Notes: a model not told the origin generated them from the letters alone. 64,000 nt of DNA from Rhabdochlamydiaceae bacterium (GCA_019752555.1 JAIELY010000012.1:35834-99833); one strand, 5' to 3'. Positions 1-9,582 are shown, numbered from the stretch's first letter. Numbers and translations: made by a program.

Positions 1-259
1 CTGGATGAAGATTCAATTGATTCATTGTCTGCTGCAAAAGAGCGGCGCTGCCTGCAATCACCTCAGTAGACTTCTCTAAATTTTTTGAAGATTCCATTAC
101 CGCAAGCGTATTATTCGAAATGACCTCTGAGCTTTTTTGAATTGCCGCCGTATTACCTTGGATCATTTCGGTACTCTTATCCATCCTTTCATTCAAAGAC
201 GAGATATTACCGCAGCCAGCTAAAACGATAAAAACAACATAAAAAACTGATTTTTTCAC
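1..259 (-). CDS. Lipoprotein, partial (3' end beyond window)
   Basis: The gene runs off the left edge; only about the first 85 codons are present. I chose GTG at 259 because AAGGGG lies six bases upstream; an in-frame ATG at 274 has no Shine-Dalgarno. A short hydrophobic segment ends in the lipobox LAGC, so the mature protein should be lipid-anchored. The rest is rich in Ser, Asn, Glu and Gln with repeats resembling STEMIQ / SSEVIS / STEVIA and looks like a coiled coil, reminiscent of the signalling helices of chemoreceptors. Function is unknown. Confidence 0.7.
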   Translation of the reverse strand, partial: MKKSVFYVVFIVLAGCGNISSLNERMDKSTEMIQGNTAAIQKSSEVISNNTLAVMESSKNLEKSTEVIAGSAALLQQTMNQLNLHP

Positions 260-287
260 AAAAAACCCCTTCATTTGGAGGTGTTAT

Positions 288-1283
288 TCAACTTGTCATC
301 GCAGTTAGAACACGTCGTTTCCCCGAAAAAGCGGCACGACCATGCATTGCTAAAACATTATCTAAAATGAGCATATCTCCTTTCTGCCAAGGAAAATAAA
401 TCGAGTGGTCTTCCAAAACATCCAAAATATGGTATAGGTCGCGTCGAGCAATTTTAGAATCATCTGCAAAGCGGATCGAATGGAGCAGCATATGCTTTCG
501 ACAGTAGAGAATTTTGGTACCCATGTAATTTTTCCAACCCAAAAATTTGGGATTAAAGTCAAAGTGATGCGCTTGATTAAACCAAACCGGTTCACGTGTT
601 TGAGGATGGGCAATGACAGCGGGACGCACTTGGCTAATCTGAATCCAATCATTCTTATTCCATCGGTATAAAATCTCATTCTCAATACACTTCTTTTCAA
701 CTTCCGCCTTATCTTCAGTTTCAAATACATTCACCCAAGATTTATGACTTTTATTAACTAAGCTCATTAATTTACTTTTATAAGGATAGCAAGAAATATA
801 GAGCAATTCTTTTTCATTAAATCGCTTCTTAACTTCTGGATCAATTGCCTGATAAATTTTACGCGCATCGGCAATCATCGTTTCGCCCCCTTGCTTGGGT
901 GCTACATCGCAATAGAAATAAATATGTCGAGGATAATTTTTGACATATGAAAGTTCATTATGTAAGGCGATTTTAAATGAGGGGGGCGCTTCTGTAGATG
1001 TATAGACTCCAGCTGTGATTTTTTTCCTAGGACTGTCGCCGCCGATGTACTGGACAAATTCGCCAAGACCTAAAGCCTGAATGGCGCTGCTGAAATCGTT
1101 CTCGTTTCCAATAGGAAAATTCCTCAGTAAAATCCCACCATATTTTAATAAGCTCTCTTTAAAAAAATCTCTTTTTTGTTGAAGGAAAAGAAGCAGCTCG
1201 GAAAAGGAAAGTGCTGCATCTTTGGGTTCAATGACAAGCGGCAACTGTGAAGGATGAAGAAATGTACAAGTGACGTTATCCAT
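288..1283 (-). CDS. TauD/TfdA-like Fe(II)/2-oxoglutarate dioxygenase
   Basis: A 331-residue protein of the clavaminate-synthase-like (TauD/SyrP) dioxygenase family. The iron ligands are visible as HNE at residues 108-110 and a distal His in MHGR at about 314, with Arg 323/324 as candidate 2-oxoglutarate contact. Such enzymes hydroxylate amino acids or small metabolites in the cytoplasm using O2 and 2-oxoglutarate; the substrate cannot be told. Its start overlaps the end of the upstream DUF2156 gene by 8 bp, so the two are almost certainly co-translated and may act on one product. No signal peptide is seen. Confidence 0.85.
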   Translation of the reverse strand: MDNVTCTFLHPSQLPLVIEPKDAALSFSELLLFLQQKRDFFKESLLKYGGILLRNFPIGNENDFSSAIQALGLGEFVQYIGGDSPRKKITAGVYTSTEAPPSFKIALHNELSYVKNYPRHIYFYCDVAPKQGGETMIADARKIYQAIDPEVKKRFNEKELLYISCYPYKSKLMSLVNKSHKSWVNVFETEDKAEVEKKCIENEILYRWNKNDWIQISQVRPAVIAHPQTREPVWFNQAHHFDFNPKFLGWKNYMGTKILYCRKHMLLHSIRFADDSKIARRDLYHILDVLEDHSIYFPWQKGDMLILDNVLAMHGRAAFSGKRRVLTAMTS

Positions 1284-2310
1284 TTTGCTCTCCCTTTGAA
1301 CGGCCGCTTAAACAACGCTTGAGAGCAATGAGTTCTCTAACACCGATCAATCGACGCCCAAATAAAATAAATGTCGGTTTTCTTTGAGGTTGAAATTTGC
1401 TCCAAAACATGTTCAATCCATCAAGACGTCCCAATTTCCGTCCGAATTGAAAAAGGGAGCGCACCATCCAAGATGATGGCTTGCTAAGTCCAGTAATTGT
1501 CCCAAGTGTTTTTGCCGGAGCACTTCCCACTGTGACAAGATGGCATCCTTCCTTTCTTAAAAAATCAAACACTGAAACAATGAGCAATTCAGAGGTTCCT
1601 ACAGGAGCATCCGGTGTGGTCATGAGATGGTTTAACAACCATCCTTCTTGAGAATGCAATTGATTAATGGTGACAACACCTACAATGCGATCGTCTTTTT
1701 TAGCATAGAACCATCGCTTCCCTAACCGGTCTTGAAATAGATAGACATTTGAAATATGAAACTGAGTACCGCGTCGCTGCTTAAGCCAAATACTTCCTAC
1801 AAGCTCTATTTCCTTCTCAATTTGTAAATCATCCCCCTGATATTCAGAAACGGTGACAAGTTCTCGAAGAGCGCGTTTGACTTTTCGACGCACTAAACTC
1901 CCCTGCGGCCCAGTTTCTTTTTCAGGATTGCGAAAGGGATCAAAAAAAAGCTCCTCTCCCATTTCGATCATGGTCGAGCACACATTCTCTATAGCCCATT
2001 GAGAAAATGCTAATGAAGCGGTGATATAGATGACATTTTTACTTTGAGACTGCATTGCTTTATGAAATGCTCTTGTCAAAAGAGGCTTGTCTTTTTCCGC
2101 ACATGTAGGCTCTCCAAAAACAATGACGACTTGAGCTTCTAAACGGTAGCTGACAAAGCCTTCAATCCCAGGAAAAGTAAAAATCTGCATGGACGGATCT
2201 AAAATCGCATCTGATGTTGCCCCAGCAAAACGGCGCACGAGTTCTACAAATTCAAGTCGATCTCTCTGCAAGTTTGTTGCGAGACTGGCTTGCATAGTAC
2301 TAGGCTCCAT
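1276..2310 (-). CDS. DUF2156 protein (MprF-type lysyltransferase domain)
   Basis: A 344-residue protein matching the C-terminal GNAT-fold domain of phosphatidylglycerol lysyltransferases (DUF2156). Typical elements are FVSYRLEAQVVIVFGEP early in the protein, a basic VRRKVKRALRE stretch near residue 150 and WLLNHLMTTPDAPVGTSELL around 235-255. There is no N-terminal flippase, so this is a stand-alone, soluble aminoacyl-transferase-like enzyme. Stand-alone DUF2156 proteins can aminoacylate lipids or small molecules from aminoacyl-tRNA. It is the first gene of a two-gene operon with the dioxygenase. The true acceptor is not known. Confidence 0.8.
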   Translation of the reverse strand: MEPSTMQASLATNLQRDRLEFVELVRRFAGATSDAILDPSMQIFTFPGIEGFVSYRLEAQVVIVFGEPTCAEKDKPLLTRAFHKAMQSQSKNVIYITASLAFSQWAIENVCSTMIEMGEELFFDPFRNPEKETGPQGSLVRRKVKRALRELVTVSEYQGDDLQIEKEIELVGSIWLKQRRGTQFHISNVYLFQDRLGKRWFYAKKDDRIVGVVTINQLHSQEGWLLNHLMTTPDAPVGTSELLIVSVFDFLRKEGCHLVTVGSAPAKTLGTITGLSKPSSWMVRSLFQFGRKLGRLDGLNMFWSKFQPQRKPTFILFGRRLIGVRELIALKRCLSGRSKGEQNG

Positions 2311-2467
2311 TATCTATATTTTTCTTTTCCATTCCCTCCGATTAACATGTTTATTATTTTTCAAACAACGAATTTAAAAAAATTTTTTCAATCTTAAAAT
2401 CGATGAAGTACTTTAAGATCGATTTCATTTCATTTTAAAGTTAATGACCTAAGAAAATTTCTGAAAT

Positions 2468-3196
2468 TTAATGAGGTGGGAAATGAGTAAACTCTGGCTT
2501 TTTTTTCAATCCTAGCTTAAGCAACATCCCTCCCCAGATCAATTTTAAGTTTTGCGTTGAAACCGCTAAAAATGAACCCTTTAAATTTGGAACAGATCTT
2601 TTAGCAAAAGACGGATAGTAGACATAAACAGAAAAACTACCGAGATCTTTATCCTCTTCTGTTCCAGAGGTCAACGTTCCTGTTGAAGGAAGCTGTAGCC
2701 GTCGATAAGCAGATTCTGTCATGAGCAAATAACATTTTTCCTTCACTCTATTCTTTAACAATCGGTGAGCTAAGATCACATCAACACCTGAAAGCTCCTG
2801 AAATTTTCCAATCTGATGGATTGCCGCCTTCCCATAATGAGCAACCATTTTGATATTGAGATGATGGATATTCGCACATCCACCGCAAGTACAAGTTGTA
2901 GAACGTTCCAATTGATCCAATTTAGAAAAAAAGGCGTGGAAAAATTGCAGGATTTTATTTCCGAATAGATCAGGGTTATCTCGATATTCTCTTGGAACTT
3001 TTGATTGTAAAAGACACAAAAAAAGAGCATCGCCTTCTAACTTTGCAATCTCGATCGGCATCGAAGCCTCTTGGATGAGCGCCTCCATCAATTCTGATAC
3101 AATTAGTGTTCCATGGGTAAAATCGGTCACATTCTTTAACATATACGCAGTATAGCCGCTAATATCTGCGATAAAGAAATACATCTCTTCTTCCAT
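2468..3196 (-). CDS. DUF2652 protein, cyclase-fold-like
   Basis: The protein begins MEEEMYFFIADISGYTAYM, typical of DUF2652, whose fold resembles class III nucleotide cyclases (FIADISGYT parallels the FADVVSFT metal motif). The second metal-site region appears as KLEGDALF. A cluster CTCGGC at about residue 95 is unusual. I prefer ATG at 3196; the longest open frame begins with TTG at 3211, and ATG at 3184 also has a purine-rich GAAGAAGAG upstream. Catalytic activity is unproven; it could be a degenerate cyclase. It is transcribed away from the OppA gene that begins about 100 bp to its right. Confidence 0.75.
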   Translation of the reverse strand: MEEEMYFFIADISGYTAYMLKNVTDFTHGTLIVSELMEALIQEASMPIEIAKLEGDALFLCLLQSKVPREYRDNPDLFGNKILQFFHAFFSKLDQLERSTTCTCGGCANIHHLNIKMVAHYGKAAIHQIGKFQELSGVDVILAHRLLKNRVKEKCYLLMTESAYRRLQLPSTGTLTSGTEEDKDLGSFSVYVYYPSFAKRSVPNLKGSFLAVSTQNLKLIWGGMLLKLGLKKKPEFTHFPPH

Positions 3197-3290
3197 AAGA
3201 CCAACCAGCAACTGAACTTTTGAAGTTGTTTTGGTATATACTGCTCTTGAATTTTACTAGCATTATTTATCTCTGACTCTTTACAGTCTG

Positions 3291-4895
3291 TTGTCGAAAA
3301 TTTGCATTCTTAAGTCCAGGAACGTCATGCCAGTGATCAAGCGGCGAAAAGCTAAAAAAACAGGGCAAATTCTACGCATTAATTTAAAAGAAGATCCTTC
3401 GTGTCTTGACCCACGCCGAGGACGCAATATGTCATCCGATTCTCAAGTGCAAGCCATGCTCTTTGAAGGGCTCATGCGTTTCGAATCGGATGGAAGTCTA
3501 ACCTGTGCTCAAGCAAGCCATTATGAACTCTCTTCAGATCGAACAACTTATACTTTTCATCTCAAATCCACCTTCTGGTCCGATGGCACACCTGTAACTG
3601 CCCACGATTTTGAATACACATGGAAAAACATTTTAACGCCTACCTTTCCTTCCTTAGATCCCCATGCCTTGTTCTGCATTAAAAATGCACAAGGGGCAAA
3701 AGAGGGAATTATTCCACTTTCAGAAGTGGGAATTCGCGCGCTCGATGATAAAACGCTTGTGGTCGAGCTCGAGCGCCCCACTCTTTATTTTTTACATATC
3801 GCAGCATCGAGCGTGCTTTTTCCGATCAACGCCTTTCAAGATCAACTCTTCCCAGATTGGCATTTAGAAGCGACGCCTCATTTTATAGGAAACGGTCCAT
3901 TCACATTAAATACATGGGAACACAACCGGGAGATCATTCTAGAAAAAAACCTCCACTACCGCCTAGCAGATCAAATTAAACTCGACCAGATCCAAATCCA
4001 CATGATCAATAGCGGCATCGCACGCCTGCATATGCATGCATCAGGGTTATTTGACATTGTTGGCCTTCCCCTTTCTAATCTTCCTCATGATCTTTATCGA
4101 GAAATGCTCCAACAAAATCTGCTGCATGTGATCCAAACTCCTGGGACCATGGGGTGTATGTTTAATACAAAGCAAGAGCCTTTCAACAACGTGCATATCC
4201 GCAAAGCTTTCGCCTATTCCATTAATCGAAAGCAAATCGTAGACCGCATTACCTACACTAAAGAAAAACCCGCTTTCGGAATCATCCCCCCTCAATTTAA
4301 AGAACACTCCACACCCCAGCTATTTAAAGATAACGATATCGTAACAGCCCAACGTTTGCTTGAAATCGGATTGAAAGAACTCAATCTAACCGCAAGGGAT
4401 CTTCAGGGAAAACTCACTTTTTCCTTTTGGAAACACGACCATTGCTGTCCTGAGCTGCCGCAGTTTTTACATGATGAATGGAAAGAAAAATTAAACGTCA
4501 ATGTCGAGCTAGAAGCCCTGAATTTTAAAACACTGCATCAAAAGGGAAGAGAAGGAAATTTTTCTATGGGATATTTCGTCCCAGCATCCATCTACTTCGA
4601 TCCAATCGAAATCTTAGAACGTTTCAAATACTCCAATAATCCTCGAAACTATCCCCGCTGGGAGAATGCTCAATACATCAAATTGATCAACCAATCGGAA
4701 CAAACTGCATCTGTAAAGGAGCGGTTGTCTCTATTAAATTTGGCCGAAGAAATTTTAATGGAACAAATGCCCTTTGCTCCCATTTTTCACTGGAATTACG
4801 CACTTCTTGTTCAACCCCATGTTAAAGGGTTTTGTGTTTCCCCTTTAGGCTACCTTAATTTTGATCGGATCAGCATCAAAACTACATTTCACTAG
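3291..4895 (+). CDS. OppA-like peptide-binding protein lacking a signal peptide
   Basis: A family 5 extracellular solute-binding protein (OppA/DppA type) of about 520-534 residues, close in sequence to the next gene across its whole length (shared LDPRRGRNMS, FWSDGTPVTAHDFEYTWKN, PFAPIFHWNYALLV). These proteins bind oligopeptides for ABC import. Unlike its neighbour it shows no signal peptide or lipobox: from TTG 3291 the N terminus is SKICILKSRNV, and the alternative ATG at 3327, which has AGGAA upstream, starts MPVIKRRKAKK. Either the export signal has decayed or the protein is cytoplasmic. Possible first gene of an operon with 4954-7376. Confidence 0.85.
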   Translation: MSKICILKSRNVMPVIKRRKAKKTGQILRINLKEDPSCLDPRRGRNMSSDSQVQAMLFEGLMRFESDGSLTCAQASHYELSSDRTTYTFHLKSTFWSDGTPVTAHDFEYTWKNILTPTFPSLDPHALFCIKNAQGAKEGIIPLSEVGIRALDDKTLVVELERPTLYFLHIAASSVLFPINAFQDQLFPDWHLEATPHFIGNGPFTLNTWEHNREIILEKNLHYRLADQIKLDQIQIHMINSGIARLHMHASGLFDIVGLPLSNLPHDLYREMLQQNLLHVIQTPGTMGCMFNTKQEPFNNVHIRKAFAYSINRKQIVDRITYTKEKPAFGIIPPQFKEHSTPQLFKDNDIVTAQRLLEIGLKELNLTARDLQGKLTFSFWKHDHCCPELPQFLHDEWKEKLNVNVELEALNFKTLHQKGREGNFSMGYFVPASIYFDPIEILERFKYSNNPRNYPRWENAQYIKLINQSEQTASVKERLSLLNLAEEILMEQMPFAPIFHWNYALLVQPHVKGFCVSPLGYLNFDRISIKTTFH

Positions 4896-4953
4896 CAAAT
4901 TAACAGATGAAAGGTAACAATTTACCCTCCTTCAGTCAATCGGATGGACTTAT

Positions 4954-6561
4954 ATGAGAAAAACATTAGCCGCTGGAGTAGTAGGAGTTGTTATGATAAT
5001 TACCGCATGCACATCGAATGAAAATCAAAACAAGCTGCAACAGCTGCGCTTGAATATTAAAGAGGAACCCACTTCCTTAGATCCCCGCAGAGGACGCAAT
5101 ATGTCCGGCGCATCGCAAATTCATGCCATGCTATTCGAAGGGCTCATGAAACTCGATCCCAATGGGAAACTACTGCCTGCACAAGCAAGTTCCTATGATA
5201 TCTCTGCCGACCAAAAAACCTATACATTTCACATTGCCGATACTTTTTGGTCCAATGGCACGCCTGTCACAGCATATGACTTTGAGCAAACATGGAAAAA
5301 CATTCTTGATCCAAAATTTCCAGCTCTAGACGCGCACCTGCTTTACAACGTTGTGAATGCGGCAGCTGCAAAACAAGGATTAGTCTCTTTAGACAGCGTT
5401 GGAATTCACTCCAAAGATGCTAAAACACTTGTTGTGGAACTCGAAAATCCCACTCCTCATTTCCTTTTTATTACAGCTTCCAGCTGCCTTTTTCCAATCA
5501 ACCAAAAGCAAGATAAGCACCATCCCAATTGGTATGTCGAAGCAAATGAGCACTTCACGTGCAATGGTCCATTTAAACTGGCTAAATGGCGGCACCACAA
5601 TGAGATGATTCTCGAAAAAAACAAAAAATACCGCCTCGCGGATCAGGTCCACTTAAATTCCATTCAAATCCACATGATCGCGAACGAACCTGCGACCTTG
5701 CACATGTACGAGTCAGACAAGCTCGACATCATCGGTCTTCCTATTTCTCCATTACCGATCGATGCCTATCCAGGTTTCATAGAAAAAAAACAACTTAAGC
5801 TATTCGAGTCGCCTGGCACAATGGTCTCGATGTTCAATACCAAACAGTTCCCTTTTTACAACGTCAATATGCGCAAAGCATTTTCCTATGCAATCAACCG
5901 CAAAATGCTGATTGAAAATGTCACTCAACTTGAAGAGCGGCCAGCTCTTGGTCTCATTCCCCCTATTGTTAAAAACGGAAAAGCACAAGCGCTGATGGAA
6001 GATGGAAACCTGGATCAAGCGCGCATGTTCTTTGAACTTGGACTAAAAGAGCTCGGGATTACACGCGAAGATCTCCACGACAAAATCACCTTTTCATACT
6101 GGACGCACGATCACGCATGCCCAACGCTTCCTCAAGCCTTGCAGCAACAATGGAAAGATGCCTTGGGAGTCGAGGTTGTCCTTGAGGCGCTCGAGTATAA
6201 GACGCTGCATGACAAAGGCCGAAACGAACAGTTTTCAATGGGATATTTCGTGTTCCTTTCTATGTATCACGACCCGATCGAATTGCTCGACCGATTCAAA
6301 TACGCCTCTAATCCCCGCAATTACGGAAGATGGCAAAACGACACCTATGTTAGCCTTGTCAATCAAGCCGCTCAAGCAACAACTCAAGAAGAACACGCAC
6401 ATTTTATGGAAGAAGCAGAGCAAGTCATGATGGCAGAAATGCCCTTTGCGCCCGTCTTTCACTGGAATTATGCGCTTCTTGTGAAACCGCATGTGAAAGG
6501 GTTTACCGTAACGCCCCAAGGGTATCTTTATTTCGATAACGTTTCAATCGAACCTTTGTAA
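4954..6561 (+). CDS. oppA: OppA-like oligopeptide-binding lipoprotein
   Basis: A full-length (535 aa) family 5 solute-binding protein. Residues 1-19 form a lipoprotein signal ending in the lipobox ITAC, so the mature protein should be anchored in the inner membrane facing the periplasm and hand peptides to an Opp/Dpp permease, which is not encoded in this window. The conserved body begins LRLNIKEEPTSLDPRRGRNM. It lies 58 bp after its signal-less paralogue, and its stop overlaps by one base the start of the next gene (TAATG), indicating translational coupling. Confidence 0.92.
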   Translation: MRKTLAAGVVGVVMIITACTSNENQNKLQQLRLNIKEEPTSLDPRRGRNMSGASQIHAMLFEGLMKLDPNGKLLPAQASSYDISADQKTYTFHIADTFWSNGTPVTAYDFEQTWKNILDPKFPALDAHLLYNVVNAAAAKQGLVSLDSVGIHSKDAKTLVVELENPTPHFLFITASSCLFPINQKQDKHHPNWYVEANEHFTCNGPFKLAKWRHHNEMILEKNKKYRLADQVHLNSIQIHMIANEPATLHMYESDKLDIIGLPISPLPIDAYPGFIEKKQLKLFESPGTMVSMFNTKQFPFYNVNMRKAFSYAINRKMLIENVTQLEERPALGLIPPIVKNGKAQALMEDGNLDQARMFFELGLKELGITREDLHDKITFSYWTHDHACPTLPQALQQQWKDALGVEVVLEALEYKTLHDKGRNEQFSMGYFVFLSMYHDPIELLDRFKYASNPRNYGRWQNDTYVSLVNQAAQATTQEEHAHFMEEAEQVMMAEMPFAPVFHWNYALLVKPHVKGFTVTPQGYLYFDNVSIEPL

Positions 6562-7376
6562 TGAGAAAAAAATTAAAGATCGGGATTCTCATATCAGCAC
6601 TCCTTTGCTTGACTTATTTAGCAAAGGAGCCGTTCCTTTCGATGCAAAACTACACTTTTGCACTGCGATCCTATCCCAATTTCCGCGATAATCCCTATCT
6701 TGACAACCGCCTTCGCAAGCTGATGGCTCCCCATTTACTCCCATTAAATCACCCTCTTAAACCCAAACTTGATGCATTATTCTCTAGCTCACGTGTGACC
6801 GAAAGTGAAGAATCCCTTCTTGCGGCAGGCTTCTCTATCATCGCCTCCATGCCCGGCAGCTTTGTCATTGTCGCACGCCACCCTGAGCTAAGGGGTCAAG
6901 TTCTCAAACTCTATTTAGACAATGAGATGCGCACTAAAGACGGCATCCCCAATTCTGAATGGCTCATCAGACGCTGCATTGGGGCAAAAATCATCCGGGA
7001 CATCATCATCAAAAAAAAATTTAAGACCCTGACAATTCCTGACAAATGGCTCTACATCCTTCCTCGCATCCCCCTCTCTCAAGGTCCAAGGCCTCAACCT
7101 GTTTTAGTCATTGAAACGGATATGGAACTCTACAATGAAGCAGAGTCTTTAACAGCTTGGAAAACCCAGATCACCCCAGAACACCTGAACGAACTTTATG
7201 CGATTTTAAAACATGGGTACGGGACCATCCGCGTCGCTGAAAATATCCCCTTTACAAAACACGGGACATTTGCTTTTACAGACACTGAATATCCACAGCG
7301 CAAGCTTAAATTACGCAAAGTTAAACCCTACCTTTCAGAAGAAATGCAAATATATTGGGATACTCTTGCTAAATAA
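6561..7376 (+). CDS. Unrecognised protein with N-terminal membrane segment
   Basis: A 271-residue protein I do not recognise. Residues 5-21 form a hydrophobic segment (LKIGILISALLCLTYLA) that could be an uncleaved signal anchor; the rest is soluble and basic. A central segment with VARHPELRGQVLKLYLD and EWLIRRCIGA is loosely reminiscent of kinase-like folds, but I see no catalytic motif. Its ATG overlaps the stop of the OppA lipoprotein gene by one base, so the two proteins are made together; a role with peptide uptake is only an inference from that coupling. Confidence 0.75.
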   Translation: MRKKLKIGILISALLCLTYLAKEPFLSMQNYTFALRSYPNFRDNPYLDNRLRKLMAPHLLPLNHPLKPKLDALFSSSRVTESEESLLAAGFSIIASMPGSFVIVARHPELRGQVLKLYLDNEMRTKDGIPNSEWLIRRCIGAKIIRDIIIKKKFKTLTIPDKWLYILPRIPLSQGPRPQPVLVIETDMELYNEAESLTAWKTQITPEHLNELYAILKHGYGTIRVAENIPFTKHGTFAFTDTEYPQRKLKLRKVKPYLSEEMQIYWDTLAK

Positions 7377-7429
7377 CCATTGCAAAACTTAACCTAAATT
7401 GGTTTTAGACACTTTACCCCACTTTTCCC

Positions 7430-8635
7430 ATGTATTCAAAAAATGAATTTAAGCACCTTCTGTTAATTATCATCATTTTTATAGCAGCTTGTATTGAAAC
7501 TGACATTTATCTCCCTGCCTTCCCAGATATGATGAACTGGTTTTCTACGACAGAAAGTGCTATTCAAGGTCTTTTAACGTGGAACTTCATAGGAATTTGC
7601 CTTTCAGGTCCCTTCTATGGTCCGCTATCCGATGCCTTTGGCCGAAAAAAGCCTCTTATCGTCGCATTAATCTTCTTCTTGGCAGGAAGCATCCTCACAC
7701 TCTGTGCACAAACCTTTGATCAAATGCTCTTCGGAAGGATCCTTCAAGGGATCGGCAGCGGAGGATGTTTCACACTAGGCACGGCTATTATTTTCGATAC
7801 CTTTCAAAAAGAAAAAGCCATTACAGCGCTGACAAGCCTCAATACGATTATCCCTCTTATCATGGCAGGCGCTCCGATGCTTGGCGGGTTTCTCAACAAC
7901 AACTTTGGCTTTCGTTCGAATTTTTTAACCATCGTCCTCTTTGTTCTACTCAGCTTGATTCTGTGTCTTTTTTTATTTGAAGAGCCCCTATCGAAAGATA
8001 AAAGAGCACCCTTTGATCTCGCTACAATTCTTAGAGATTTCAAAAAAGTCCTCCTCAGCCTCGCATTTTGGCAAATTACCCTCGTCCTAAGCCTTTTGTT
8101 TGGCGGCTATATTGCATTTCTTTCCGGATCGACCGTTTTATTTATGGTCGAATTTGGAATGAGTAAAATTGTTTTCCCATTTATACAAGCAGCAGTCTTA
8201 GGAGGCTGGGTTGCAGGAAGCCTTCTGTTAAAGCGCTCTCTTGCTTCTTTGGGCCCCTTAAAAGTCAAACGCTTTGGAATCCTACTCTGTATTATTGGAG
8301 CTCTTGAATTAGTAGTGGCAGCTTGGCTAACACCTGAGAACCCTTATTTACACACCCTTGGCATGGTCCTCTACGCCTTTGGAGCTAACTGGGTGGTCGG
8401 ACTCTATTTTCCTGAAGGGATGGAGCTCTTCCCTGAAATTAAGGGGATCGCCTCGAGTTTACTGACAAGTGCGCGGCTTCTTTTAAGCGCATGGATTATC
8501 GGAATGACAAGCGCTCTTTATAATGGAACGATTTATCCATTAGCAGCAGTCATCATAGGAACAGTGGTCTTAATGCTGCCCACCTTATTCTATTATGAAA
8601 AACGAAAAGTTAATTCCTCTGCAGAAACTGCTTAA
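7430..8635 (+). CDS. MFS transporter, Bcr/CflA (drug efflux) type
   Basis: A 401-residue, about 12-helix major facilitator. TM1 contains ETDIYLPAFPDM, characteristic of the Bcr/CflA/EmrD drug:H+ antiporter subfamily, and the loop after TM2 has the MFS signature GPLSDAFGRKKPL. RILQGIGSGGCFTLG corresponds to the TM4 motif. The expected role is proton-driven efflux of a small molecule, sulfonamide- or bicyclomycin-like in characterised relatives. Its 3' end overlaps the convergent phosphodiesterase gene by 26 bp. The upstream gap is 53 bp, so it may be read with the oppA cluster. Confidence 0.88.
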   Translation: MYSKNEFKHLLLIIIIFIAACIETDIYLPAFPDMMNWFSTTESAIQGLLTWNFIGICLSGPFYGPLSDAFGRKKPLIVALIFFLAGSILTLCAQTFDQMLFGRILQGIGSGGCFTLGTAIIFDTFQKEKAITALTSLNTIIPLIMAGAPMLGGFLNNNFGFRSNFLTIVLFVLLSLILCLFLFEEPLSKDKRAPFDLATILRDFKKVLLSLAFWQITLVLSLLFGGYIAFLSGSTVLFMVEFGMSKIVFPFIQAAVLGGWVAGSLLLKRSLASLGPLKVKRFGILLCIIGALELVVAAWLTPENPYLHTLGMVLYAFGANWVVGLYFPEGMELFPEIKGIASSLLTSARLLLSAWIIGMTSALYNGTIYPLAAVIIGTVVLMLPTLFYYEKRKVNSSAETA

Positions 8636-9506
8636 GCTCAATAGGGCGGTCGCTAATGATCCCATCCACTCCCATGCGCGACAGCTCTTCCCAGCGCGCA
8701 CTATCGTTTACAGTCCATGCGATTACGCGAAATCCCGCATTTTGCAGCTCCCGCACATCATCGACGCTTTGGAGCAGTTCATGATCCGGAGAAAGAATGC
8801 CCACCTTTAAACCTGTTGCAATCTGCATGAGATAGGTTTTTCCTCCGCTCAAATCCTTCTGAGCTGCTAGCTGCAGGCTTTCATCATTAAAAATGAGCCC
8901 CAATTCCGCTGTTGCATCGATCTTGCGGATAGCCGCAAGAGATTCGGGATCAAATGATGAATAATACACAAAAGAATAAAACCCCGACCCACGCACTGCA
9001 TCAATGACAGCTTGCGCCATCTCTTGCGGAGGCGCGCTCCATTCCGGATGGCGAGGATCCCTCTTAATCTCAAGGTTCAACCGCACCCTTCCCATTAGCC
9101 CAGCTGTTTTAATCAGCCCAAACAACTCCTGCAAAGTAGGGATCTGTGTTCCCACCACTTGCTTTTGCTCGGGAAACTCTACATTTTTCTTACAGCCGCA
9201 ATCGATCCTCTTAATTTCGGCCAAGGTCAAAGAACGGACTAATTGATTAGAGCTAAGAGCGCTGCCATCGAGCTTTGCACACAAACGATCATTCAAAAAA
9301 TAATCGTGATGGATCACTAACGCCCCATCTTTTGTCATCAAAAGATCTAATTCCAGGACCTCCACTCCAGCATCAATTGCCGCTTTAAAAGCTGGCAAAG
9401 AGTTTTCCGGCAAATACGCTCTTGCCCCTCGATGTCCTTGAACTTCGATCGCATTAGCTCCCATACATAACCCCAAAGCCAGTAGTAACGCGCACAAATT
9501 GCCCAT
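8610..9506 (-). CDS. Exported glycerophosphodiester phosphodiesterase
   Basis: A GDPD-family enzyme: VQGHRGARAYLPENSLPAF carries the catalytic HRG and the first Glu, ELDLLMTKDGALVIHHD the metal-binding Glu-Asp and second His, and IIAWTVND the C-terminal strand. It hydrolyses deacylated phospholipids to glycerol-3-phosphate and an alcohol. I start it at ATG 9506 (AAGGATAAG upstream), giving a signal peptide MGNLCALLLALGLCMGANA and a periplasmic or secreted enzyme; a GTG at 9533 gives a longer frame without an obvious ribosome site. It could salvage host lipid head groups. Confidence 0.9.
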   Translation of the reverse strand: MGNLCALLLALGLCMGANAIEVQGHRGARAYLPENSLPAFKAAIDAGVEVLELDLLMTKDGALVIHHDYFLNDRLCAKLDGSALSSNQLVRSLTLAEIKRIDCGCKKNVEFPEQKQVVGTQIPTLQELFGLIKTAGLMGRVRLNLEIKRDPRHPEWSAPPQEMAQAVIDAVRGSGFYSFVYYSSFDPESLAAIRKIDATAELGLIFNDESLQLAAQKDLSGGKTYLMQIATGLKVGILSPDHELLQSVDDVRELQNAGFRVIAWTVNDSARWEELSRMGVDGIISDRPIELKQFLQRN

Positions 9507-9518
9507 ACTTATCCTTAT

Positions 9519-9561
9519 TAAAAAAAAACCCACCCAAACTAAAAGTAAGTCGGGGCGGGTT
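9519..9561 (-). terminator. Rho-independent terminator after SWIB gene
   Basis: On the minus strand a 9-bp stem (AACCCGCCC paired with GGGTGGGTT, one G-U) with a 17-nt loop is followed by a run of Ts. It sits 22 bp after the SWIB stop and directly before the phosphodiesterase start at 9506, so it should insulate the two genes. Confidence 0.85.
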
Positions 9562-9582
9562 GATCCTAAAAAAACAAACAGT

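Noticed and set aside
2391..2419. Dyad atcttaaa/tttaagat as a terminator
   Set aside because: AT-only 8-bp stem without U-tract, lying upstream of the DUF2156 gene and after the DUF2652 gene; evidence too weak.
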